This document shows positions 16,601-22,329 of a DNA stretch of 31,091 nucleotides, in pieces. Where the stretch lies: assembly GCA_964511535.1 (NCBI GenBank), contig CAZEFW010000109.1, positions 1 through 31,091 of the forward strand, given 5' to 3'. The first letter of the stretch is position 1; every line of letters starts with the position of its first letter. Source of the stretch: CAZCFB01 sp964511535. GTDB taxonomy: Bacteria > Myxococcota_A > Polyangia > GCA-2747355 > CAZCFB01. Below the pieces are notes generated by a model. It worked only from the letters and a program-made list of their open reading frames with translations, was not told where the DNA came from and did no database searches. Made by a program: the position numbers and the translations under genes.

Positions 16601-16851
16601 TCGGTGCCGGTGCACATCTTGTCGCCGCACAGGTCGCGCCAGTTGGTCCAGTCGCCGCCGCAGTCGCCGCCGACGTTGTAGTTGTTCGGCGTCTCCCAGT
16701 TCATGGACCCGGATGTATCCAGGACAATCATGATTTCAGCCCGCGTGAGCCGCTCGGTAATGATCCGAAGCGGGTCGAGCTTGGCCCATGCAGCTCCGGG
16801 GGCCAGCAGGCAAATCAGGCAGATGGTGAGGCTTACTTGGACGCGGCGCAT
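13603..16851 (-). CDS. pilY1: PilY1-type pilus tip adhesin with VWA domain
   Basis: This secreted protein of 1082 residues starts at ATG 16851 with a signal peptide ending AAWA near residue 23. A VWA domain begins at about residue 40 with the metal-binding motif D45TSGSMN; it contains several cysteines early on. The C-terminal third is the PilY1/PilC beta-propeller, marked by LIYIGSNDGIIHAFRLKDG and FGYVPAQLWNKI. A loop VVDYDSNRKVIATYQADPAGNL resembles the calcium loop of PilY1 but is degenerate. PilY1 proteins sit at the pilus tip, aid pilus extension and act in adhesion or surface sensing. AGGAG precedes the start. A longer upstream reading exists but lacks a signal peptide at its front. 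It is the first gene of the seven-gene unit. Confidence 0.92.
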   Translation of the reverse strand: MRRVQVSLTICLICLLAPGAAWAKLDPLRIITERLTRAEIMIVLDTSGSMNWETPNNYNVGGDCGGDWTNWRDLCGDKMCTGTEGSTNPSHPNLCAVDCQISNPTVTTPGNPRQCDPNRVKTSRIYMIKRVLRNLLPDLRKSAAFGLTTFYQNGYFRYKLGLSGATEKATVWWSRFEMEHIGAWDPTLQQPRASFTWNGTTYTLLSGAGLPITADSLYARSDDYATEKRFKFSTAGLTHADGTHNWIYRGSYYTYNQVPSNYYSNGTASTYLGPQVTIGANTWVYNRFYYPYTSQGVGFGSDGLVVEAFEPSDTQSLQESKLYKIMSRMNLAMNGGLWGWGGTPSSNAIYRTWEHFWHRRYGMGPFVSVGPDPNASCRGRFALFLTDGQSNWGYAPQANVAFLYSYFNTLDQNPVKTVVVGLPGLPSSAVSELDQSADWGDNGLPDNSATAYTSNNETQLAKNVKEALLEMVKGDYTTTSAASSTTASSGILGNVAIIPSTEYPGWRGHLKAMDMTTAPATELWDAALELNSMDYKNRKIFTGFPDTNSTIPVPLLASDGTVNLNGGCPGCGGIGVKSVWQDSISPSSPPNDATITSTVEWVAGKGKSWRLGPLFRSVPAVVGPPPKYFVANHSNFRGTYAARERLIYIGSNDGIIHAFRLKDGTEAFGYVPAQLWNKIYNLWKQGGQTSVPQDFKWIMAASPRVEDFPESCTPCDWKTHLVQVMGPGDNSFVALDITNPSSCTATTCHLKLPPIKILAHSRDLKPGIDSVMGETWSVPALFYDQPGTYPEPRMAMGSGYWTDSRSDYYTYFSKVFTNHSSKLHSSSGAQVDFAVLPHTTAVVDYDSNRKVIATYQADPAGNLIRYEKGAPTSSSNIISAGTAKPFFYPPAAWHKGSNEVLLAAVTGAQEETSPPSGEISTMFMRSETSGVVNSDDFIECDVDDLCSLSTNCPDSVPASCVGPGPTAKPVGQPLILRNKVGSLQQYEAFWVYYEPSTSLCNVGDSWLIRISTKNGTQKLISAQKFAQTRATGMTVVGGGLDVIITAAGYGGKSASVQAALGNISSGSTLDDMPYVEVWKEVK

Positions 16852-16878
16852 GTACACTCCTGTAGCGCCCCCATCATA

Positions 16879-16894
16879 TGCACGGGACGTGCCA
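16879..16894 (-). promoter_or_regulatory. Sigma54 (-24/-12) promoter for the pilY1 operon
   Basis: On the minus strand the 16 bases TGGCACGTCCCGTGCA match the sigma54 consensus TGGCACG-N4-TTGCA at all fixed positions except one (G for the first T of the -12 box). The spacing between the GG and GC dinucleotides is the required 10 bases. Transcription would start near 16868, giving a leader of about 17 bases that contains just the AGGAG ribosome site and the ATG at 16851. The geometry supports a real promoter. Confidence 0.65.
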
Positions 16895-16975
16895 TCACGG
16901 ATCGGCCGCCAAACAGTAGATATTCCCCCGTTCTTTTGCGATCCATCGTCCATGGCTGCGTAATAATTTCAGGGC

Positions 16976-16992
16976 TATGAAAATTTTTCATA
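16976..16992. promoter_or_regulatory. Palindrome upstream of the pilY1 promoter, possible activator site
   Basis: TATGAAAA-T-TTTTCATA is a perfect inverted repeat with 8-base arms and a one-base centre; with one mismatch the arms extend to 11 bases (16973-16995). Its centre is about 115 bases upstream of the predicted sigma54 start, a usual place for the binding site of an enhancer-binding activator. It lies between the cytochrome-like lipoprotein gene and pilY1 and does not sit next to a T run expected of a terminator for that gene. Confidence 0.4.
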
Positions 16993-17014
16993 CCCATCGT
17001 GTTGGCCCCGTTGA

Positions 17015-17476
17015 TCACGGCAGTTTCAATTTCTCCATCGGAAACACCACCTGGGGTGCATAAATTTTGTGGCACGCCAGGCAGGCTTCAATCATCCCAT
17101 TGTAATCTTTCTTGTATCTGGTGCTCTTCTGCAGAATCTTCAGCCGGTCTTTCAGGTCGTCGAGGAACGAATGGTACGTGGCCGGGTAATGTTTGACCGG
17201 CAACTTGTCCAGCAGCGCCTGCACCCGGCGAGCGGGCGCGTCCATGCTGATCTTGCCCTCGGCCCTACGCCGCATCTCTTCAACGACCTTTGCGATCTCC
17301 TTCATATCTTTCTTCTGTGATACCCGCTGCTTGGCTCGCATCGGCCGCTGCCTGGGCTTGGGCGACAGCACTGGCTTCTGCTTGGGCTTCTCCACCTTCT
17401 CTTCCTTGCAGGCTCCGAGCGCGGAGAATGAAAATGCCAATAATACCAGCAGGATATTTCTCTTTGTGTAAGACAT
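17015..17476 (-). CDS. Small lipoprotein with one C-terminal heme c motif
   Basis: This protein has 153 residues from ATG 17476 (MSYTKRN), chosen for AGAGG ten bases upstream and a standard signal; ATG 17497 would add seven residues. The lipobox is SALGAC with Cys23 as the lipid site. A Lys/Pro-rich linker follows, then a helical region with heptad-like charge pattern (about 55-125). CLACH at 132-136 is a CXXCH heme-attachment site only about 17 residues from the end. A four-helix bundle with the heme motif near the C-terminus is the pattern of class II cytochromes (cytochrome c prime). Electron transfer or gas/redox sensing in the periplasm is possible. It precedes the pilus operon on the same strand but has 163 bases of separation and its own AT-rich upstream region. 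Confidence 0.65.
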   Translation of the reverse strand: MSYTKRNILLVLLAFSFSALGACKEEKVEKPKQKPVLSPKPRQRPMRAKQRVSQKKDMKEIAKVVEEMRRRAEGKISMDAPARRVQALLDKLPVKHYPATYHSFLDDLKDRLKILQKSTRYKKDYNGMIEACLACHKIYAPQVVFPMEKLKLP

Positions 17477-17568
17477 GGGCGTCTGACCTCTGATCATGAC
17501 ATGCCTGGCGTGGAACGCGAGATCTAAACTGCTTTTTTTTGTAACTTTTATTACTTAAAAAGTATGCA

Positions 17569-20043
17569 TTAATTGCATAGTCTCATCTGGGAACATTTTA
17601 TCAGATGTGGCCGAGTGGGCCAGATTTGCGCTCTTTTGCAGGGCGCGGGGGGGGGGGAGGGGGGCGGGCGGGGGGGGCGGCGGCGGTGGAGGCCCTGGGC
17701 GTCCACGAAGATGCCCACGGTGGTGTTGGACCCCGTGTCCCCCGAGACGAAGTCGTACTTGATGGTGATGGACTTGCCCGCGTACTTGGCCAGGTCGATG
17801 TTGACCTTGAGCCACTTCTTCATGGTGCTGGAGTTGACGCCCTTCTCCCAGACCTTGGTGCTGTTGACGAAGATCTTGAACTTGTCGTAGCTGGTGAAGC
17901 TCTCCACGTCCATGTACAGCCGGATGTGCAGCCCCGCCTTCTTGCCGCTGGCCAGGGTGATGGCCGGGCTGGTGGCCGAGCCGCTGTTCTTGGTGCTTGC
18001 GCTGTAGTTCTTGGCTGTCGGGTTGCCGTAGTACAGCGAGTACTTGCCCTCGTACTTGCGGTTGGAGCTGACCTGCCAGCCCACGGTGGTGACCGCGTTC
18101 TTGATGGTCCAGCCCGCCGCCTTGCCCGAGTTGAAATCCTCCACGCTGATCTTGGTGCCGCCCACGCCGGTCCAGCTGCTCTTGGAGCTGGACACCTTGC
18201 ACTGCAGGCAGCCGGAGCTGTCGTTCTTCTTGGCCGCCATGCAGTCGCCCAGGATGAGGCACTTGTTGGACGACGGCGTCCAGGTGGTGGTGGACTTGGT
18301 GGGGTCGCAGGTGGCGCACTTGGTGGGGTCGGACGCGCCAGAGCTGTAGCAGGTGCCGCCGATGAGGCAGGAGCTGGCCTTGGTCACGGTCCAGCCGTAC
18401 TTGGTCTTGGTCGGGTCACACTCGCCGCAGCCGGTGGAGTCCTTGGCCTTGGCCTTGTAGCAGGTGTCGCTGATGAGACAGTTCTGCCCGTTGGCCGTCC
18501 ACCCCTTGGCGTTGTTGGCCGGCTGGCAGCTGGCGCAGCCGCCGCTGTGCTTGGCACCCTGGGAGTAGCACTTGCCGCTCACCAGGCAGGTGTTCTTCAC
18601 CGACGACCAGTCGTACTTGTTCTTGGTCGGGTCGCACTCGTTGCAGCCGGTGGTGTCCTTGGCCTGGGCCTTGTAGCACTTGTTCGAGATCAGGCAGTCG
18701 GTGGTGGTGTTGACCGTCCAGCCGGTGGCGTTCTTGGTGGGGTCGCACTCGGCGCAGCCGCCGCTGTGCTTGTCCTTGGGCTTGTAGCACTTGCTGCTGA
18801 TGGCGCACAGCCCGGCCACGGCGCTCCAGTCGTACTTGTTCTTGGTCGGGTTGCACTCCTTGCAGCCGGTGGTGTCGGTGGCCTTGGCCTTGTAGCACTT
18901 GTTGGAGATGAGGCAGTCGCCGGTGCCGATGACCGTCCACGCGGTCTGGCTGGTCTTGGGGTCGCACTCGGCGCATTTGCCGGTGTGCTTGTCCTTGGGC
19001 TTGTAACACTTGCCCTTGATGGAGCAGACGCCGGTGACCGGGGTCCAGGAGGTGGTGCTGGTCTTGGGGTCGCACTGGTTGCAGCCGGTGGTGTCCTTGT
19101 CGCCCGCCTTGTAGCACTTGCCGCTGATGAGGCAGCTGGATCCCACCGGGCTCCAGTCAGCCACGTTCTTGGTGGGGTCGCAGGTGAAGCAGCTGCCGCC
19201 AGGGTGCATGGCGCCGGTCTTGTAGCAGGTGGCGTTGATCAGGCAGAAGCCAGGCTTCATCTTGTTGCCCAGGCAGCCGCCCTTGCCGTCGCAGATGTCC
19301 AGGGTGCAGCCGTAGCCGTCGGAGCAGAGCGAGGCGAAGGATGTGCCCTTGCACTGGCCGTACTGGCAGTAGTCGTTCTTGGTGCACAGGTTGCCGTCGT
19401 CGCAGGAGCCGCCGTTGGCCGGGGACCACTTGCGGCTGTTTCCGCCGGTGCCCGAGTCGTCGCCGGTCTCCGGGTTGCACTCCAGGCACTGGTCGCCCGG
19501 CTTGCGCTCGCCCTTCTTCCAGCAGCAGAAGATGGTCTCCTTCTCCACCGTGGACATGTCAGGCGTCCCGGCGTCGGCCGTGCCGCCGTCGCCCTTGGTC
19601 GGGGGCACGCCAGCGTCGAAGTTGACCTTGCCGCCCTTGACGTCGTCGCAGGTCTTGCCCTTGGGCACCAGCACCGCCAGGGCGCAGGTGCCCTTGATGG
19701 GCGTGTTCTTGCACACGCCGAGGCCGGCGCAGGTGTCGACGGTGCACTTGAGCCCGTCGTCGCAGTTCTGCAGTTTCTGCGGGCGGCATAGCTTGTCCAC
19801 GCCGCACACGGCGTTGATGGCGCACGGATCATGGGCGTTGCACTCGGTGCCCGGGGTCTTGCAGGGCCACAGCTTGTATCCGTCTGGCAACCCGCTCTTG
19901 TCCGCCGGGGTGACCTTGCTGTCGGTGACGGTGCCGCCGCCGTCCTTGTTGCCCGGGTCCGTGTCGTCGTCGGAGCAGCCGACTGAAACGAGGGTCAGGG
20001 TGAGCAGCCCGGCCAGCAGCCAGGAGAGAGGAGCTCTGGTCAT
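17569..20043 (-). CDS. Large cysteine-repeat lipoprotein with C-terminal jelly-roll-like domain
   Basis: This protein has 824 residues from ATG 20043 (MTRAPLSW), preceded by AAGGAAGG. The lipobox is VSVGC with Cys23. An Asp/Gly linker leads to two regions resembling Dictyostelium-type or EGF-like cysteine modules (CDDGLKCTVDTC and CDDGNLCTKNDYC). Ten tandem units of about 36 residues follow, each with C-x5-CY, then C-x2-CDP and a Trp. After them comes a domain of about 150 residues starting VEDFNSGKAAGWTI and ending VGIFVD, similar to MAM or galactose-binding jelly-rolls. The last ~38 residues are Pro/Arg-rich and come from long C tracts, so the natural end is probably in another frame. Surface binding or structure is likely; no enzyme motif is seen. 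Confidence 0.82.
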   Translation of the reverse strand: MTRAPLSWLLAGLLTLTLVSVGCSDDDTDPGNKDGGGTVTDSKVTPADKSGLPDGYKLWPCKTPGTECNAHDPCAINAVCGVDKLCRPQKLQNCDDGLKCTVDTCAGLGVCKNTPIKGTCALAVLVPKGKTCDDVKGGKVNFDAGVPPTKGDGGTADAGTPDMSTVEKETIFCCWKKGERKPGDQCLECNPETGDDSGTGGNSRKWSPANGGSCDDGNLCTKNDYCQYGQCKGTSFASLCSDGYGCTLDICDGKGGCLGNKMKPGFCLINATCYKTGAMHPGGSCFTCDPTKNVADWSPVGSSCLISGKCYKAGDKDTTGCNQCDPKTSTTSWTPVTGVCSIKGKCYKPKDKHTGKCAECDPKTSQTAWTVIGTGDCLISNKCYKAKATDTTGCKECNPTKNKYDWSAVAGLCAISSKCYKPKDKHSGGCAECDPTKNATGWTVNTTTDCLISNKCYKAQAKDTTGCNECDPTKNKYDWSSVKNTCLVSGKCYSQGAKHSGGCASCQPANNAKGWTANGQNCLISDTCYKAKAKDSTGCGECDPTKTKYGWTVTKASSCLIGGTCYSSGASDPTKCATCDPTKSTTTWTPSSNKCLILGDCMAAKKNDSSGCLQCKVSSSKSSWTGVGGTKISVEDFNSGKAAGWTIKNAVTTVGWQVSSNRKYEGKYSLYYGNPTAKNYSASTKNSGSATSPAITLASGKKAGLHIRLYMDVESFTSYDKFKIFVNSTKVWEKGVNSSTMKKWLKVNIDLAKYAGKSITIKYDFVSGDTGSNTTVGIFVDAQGLHRRRPPRPPPSPPPAPCKRAQIWPTRPHLIKCSQMRLCN
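17647..17677 (+). repeat. Long G tracts (11, 6, 3 and 8 G)
   Basis: The plus strand has G runs of 11, 6, 3 and 8 bases separated by single A or C bases. These are C runs on the coding strand of the cysteine-repeat lipoprotein, right where its conserved domain ends. Such runs slip during replication and sequencing, and the plus strand could fold as a G-quadruplex. Nothing comparable occurs elsewhere in the window. Confidence 0.8.
18172..19245 (-). repeat. Ten tandem ~108-bp coding repeats (cysteine modules)
   Basis: Ten successive units of 35-37 codons encode the pattern CLIS-x-x-CYK...GCxxCDPTK...W. Copies 4, 6 and 8 resemble one another (CYKAKA or CYKAQA, DTTGC or DSTGC, KYDW or KYGW), as do copies 3 and 5 (CYKPKDKH), suggesting duplication in pairs. 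Each unit has four cysteines, so it could form two disulfides. Confidence 0.85.
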
Positions 20044-20118
20044 TTTTCCTTCCTTTTGATCATGCTTAAAGCCCATTGAACCACCTTATATACGACATCG
20101 TCAGGGATTGAAACGGAC

Positions 20119-20148
20119 TTGGCTGGCAAAACTATTTCAGGCTAGAAT
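20119..20148 (+). promoter_or_regulatory. Sigma70-like promoter for the metalloprotease gene
   Basis: TTGGCT (20119-20124), an 18-base spacer and TAGAAT (20143-20148, five of six consensus bases) form a likely promoter about 80 bases before the ATG at 20229. The same 185-base gap must also hold the promoter of the divergent cysteine-repeat gene; an AT-rich TATATAAG on the minus strand near 20087-20094 could be its -10 box. Confidence 0.5.
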
Positions 20149-20228
20149 ATTTCGGTTAGAGTGTAAACGGTAGGCGGCGTCGGATCCATGGTCAGGCACC
20201 CAGAGATCACCCCATAAGAGGTCATGGC

Positions 20229-21668
20229 ATGAGAAGAGCAATCACCCCGATACTCGCAGCCGCGTGCGTACTTTTCGCCGGCGTCCCGCAGGCTGCCGCC
20301 TCTCCGGATCACGATCACAGTCACGATCACGTACGGGTCACTCCGGTGCACGAGCATGGCCTGGTGGAGCATGGCTTCATGTCGCCGCACAGCCCTGACG
20401 GCGAGATCCACTTCGGCGAGGACTTCATCCCGCTGGAGGATTGCATGGGCGACACCGAGCTGCCGGATCAGCTCATCGACGTCCCCCTGGGCCGGCAGGT
20501 GGTGTTCCTCAACTTCGACGGCGCGCTGCTCACCGCGGGCGGCAACAGCTCCAAGGACAACAAGACCATGCTGCTGTCGGGGGTCTCCTCGCACCAGTTC
20601 CCGGCCATGAACTGGGGCAACTACGGCGGCAAGGAGAAGGGCATGGCCGAGGTGGTCAAGCAGGTCAAGATCCTGTTCTACAAGTACGGCGTGACCTTCG
20701 TGACCACCCGCCCCACCTCCGGGGACTACACCATGGTGATGATCGGGGGCGTGGGCACCAACATCAAAAAGGGCGGCCCTGGCACCGTGGGCATCTCGCC
20801 GCTGGATTGCAAGAACAGCAACAAGAACGACGTGCTGGTGGTGTTCGGCAACAAGGTCAGCTCCATCAAGAGCGTGTCATTCGTCATCGCCCACGAGCTG
20901 GGCCACTCCTTCGGCCTGGAGCACATCGACAACAAGAAGGGGATCATGTACCCCGCGCTGCAGTCCGCCACCGAGGGGTGGGCCAAGGGCAACGTCTCGG
21001 GCAGCACATGCGGCCGCTCCGAGCAGGACGCAGACAAGGTGCTCACCGATAACCTGGGCGTGGGCGACCTGGACAAGGTGGCGCCGCTCATCTGGCTGAT
21101 GTACCCCGGCGACGGGGCCGTGCTGCCGCCGCGTTTCCACATAAGGGTCGGGGCTGCCGACGACTTCTCTCTTGCCGGCGTCACCATATATGTGGATGGC
21201 ACGAAGAAGTTATCGTTAACAACACCACCCTTCGTGGCCCTCGTTGAAGGCCTCAGCGAGGGCAAACACACCATCAAGGCCGAGGCGCAGGACCTGAAAC
21301 CGAACAAGTCCTCGGCCGAGGTGAAGATCAAGGTGGACAAGGCGTGCGTCAAGGCGGGCGACTGCGACTACGGCAAGGGCGGCCTCGGCATGCCGTGCGG
21401 TATCGGCGGCGACTGCAGCACGGAGATCTGCGCCACCAAGAGCGGCACCGGGTACTGCGCGGTGCTGTGCAGCAAGGAGAGCAAGCTCTGCCCTTCAGGC
21501 ATGACCTGCCAGGACGCCGGCGGCGAGTACGCCTGCGTGCCAGGCGCCGGCTTCTCGCTGAACAAGGAAGGCACCGGCTGCGCGGTGGGCGGCGGGGCGA
21601 GGGGCGTGTCCGGGCTGGTGATCGCTCTGCTCGGGCTGCTGTTCCTGCGACGGCGGAGATCCCTCTAA
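20229..21668 (+). CDS. Secreted metzincin-like zinc metalloprotease with MYXO-CTERM-like tail
   Basis: This protein has 479 residues, starting at ATG 20229 with AAGAGGT seven bases upstream. The signal peptide ends QAAA near residue 24 and is followed by a His/Asp-rich stretch (DHDHSHDH). H222ELGHSFGLEH232 supplies the three zinc His and the general-base Glu of metzincins, and GIMYP at 238-242 fits the Met-turn. A beta-sandwich-like region (about 285-370) is followed by a Cys-rich segment and a tail with GC, a hydrophobic helix (GLVIALLGLLFL) and RRRR. That tail is the layout of MYXO-CTERM signals, thought to be cut and surface-anchored by a myxosortase. Substrate is unknown; the divergent cysteine-repeat lipoprotein is a possible partner by position only. 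Confidence 0.85.
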   Translation: MRRAITPILAAACVLFAGVPQAAASPDHDHSHDHVRVTPVHEHGLVEHGFMSPHSPDGEIHFGEDFIPLEDCMGDTELPDQLIDVPLGRQVVFLNFDGALLTAGGNSSKDNKTMLLSGVSSHQFPAMNWGNYGGKEKGMAEVVKQVKILFYKYGVTFVTTRPTSGDYTMVMIGGVGTNIKKGGPGTVGISPLDCKNSNKNDVLVVFGNKVSSIKSVSFVIAHELGHSFGLEHIDNKKGIMYPALQSATEGWAKGNVSGSTCGRSEQDADKVLTDNLGVGDLDKVAPLIWLMYPGDGAVLPPRFHIRVGAADDFSLAGVTIYVDGTKKLSLTTPPFVALVEGLSEGKHTIKAEAQDLKPNKSSAEVKIKVDKACVKAGDCDYGKGGLGMPCGIGGDCSTEICATKSGTGYCAVLCSKESKLCPSGMTCQDAGGEYACVPGAGFSLNKEGTGCAVGGGARGVSGLVIALLGLLFLRRRRSL

Positions 21669-21687
21669 CGTCGACGTCTACGTCGGG

Positions 21688-22221
21688 CTAAACCAGCGCC
21701 CGATCATGTTTGATCCGGGTCTTGCCGTTTTCGAAGGGCTCGTTTTCCAGGGCCAGGCCGAACTCCCAGCGGGCCCGATCGGCGTTGCCCTGAAGCGCAA
21801 GGATCAGGCCGTACAGGTGGTGATGGCGGGCGTAGCCGTCGTTCAGGTCCGCGGCGGCTCGCAGGGCGCTGAAGACATGGCCGAGGCGGCCCATGACGGC
21901 GTAGCACAGGGCAGTGCGGATGCAGCGGTCGTAGGTGACGCCCGGCGACTGGAGCTCGGTGGCGATGGCAGCGGCGGTGCGCGAAAAGGCCATGTCCCGG
22001 ATCTGCAGCAGCCGCCGCAGATCGTCCGTGTCCAGCGGTTCGAGGTTCGGCGTCGCGAGCAGGCGAGGGATCGCCTCCTGCTCGCCGCAGCTGAGGAGGC
22101 CGGCCAGCTTGCGCGGCAGGTCGTCCAGCCCTGCTTCCAGGTAGAGCCCTGCTTCCAGCAGAAACTCGCGGAAGATGGCGCGTTGGATCCGTTCAGGTGG
22201 TGATGGAGGATGGGAGAGCAT
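21688..22221 (-). CDS. Unrecognised alpha-helical protein, weakly TPR-like
   Basis: This gene is not recognised. It gives 177 residues from ATG 22221 (MLSHPPSPPERI), ten bases after AAAGGA; a TTG at 22230 is too close to that site. There is no signal peptide or membrane segment, so it is probably cytoplasmic. The second half (about 105-165) alternates helices with a pattern like tetratricopeptide repeats: YAVMGRLGHVFSALRAAADLNDGYARHHHLYGLI and NADRARWEFGLALENEPF. A short internal duplication EAGLYLEAGL is near residue 25. It converges on the metalloprotease gene, with 19 bases between the stop codons. A role in protein-protein contact is a guess. Confidence 0.6.
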   Translation of the reverse strand: MLSHPPSPPERIQRAIFREFLLEAGLYLEAGLDDLPRKLAGLLSCGEQEAIPRLLATPNLEPLDTDDLRRLLQIRDMAFSRTAAAIATELQSPGVTYDRCIRTALCYAVMGRLGHVFSALRAAADLNDGYARHHHLYGLILALQGNADRARWEFGLALENEPFENGKTRIKHDRALV

Positions 22222-22329
22222 TGTTGCCAATTCCTTTGTACATCATCCATTCTGGCCAAATTGGGCGCATCTGTCTACAGCACAAATAAAAAATTACAGC
22301 GTGGATGTGGGAATTCCCCCGCCGGGTGA

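Noticed and set aside
16833..17075. Minus-strand frame of 80 codons between the heme lipoprotein and pilY1.
   Set aside because: It overlaps the end of one gene and the start of pilY1 out of frame, and covers the sigma54 promoter and palindrome. It has no ribosome site of note.
17600..17640. tRNA-like string GTGGCCGAGTGGGCCAGA resembling a Ser/Leu D-arm.
   Set aside because: No matching acceptor stem, anticodon arm or TTCGAAT-type T-arm follows; the next bases are the G tracts.
17605..19791. Long plus-strand open frame of 728 codons with Ala/Gly/Val/Leu-rich repeats.
   Set aside because: It is antisense to the cysteine-repeat lipoprotein; its periodicity simply mirrors the ten coding repeats, and the minus-strand protein has a lipobox and conserved Cys patterns.
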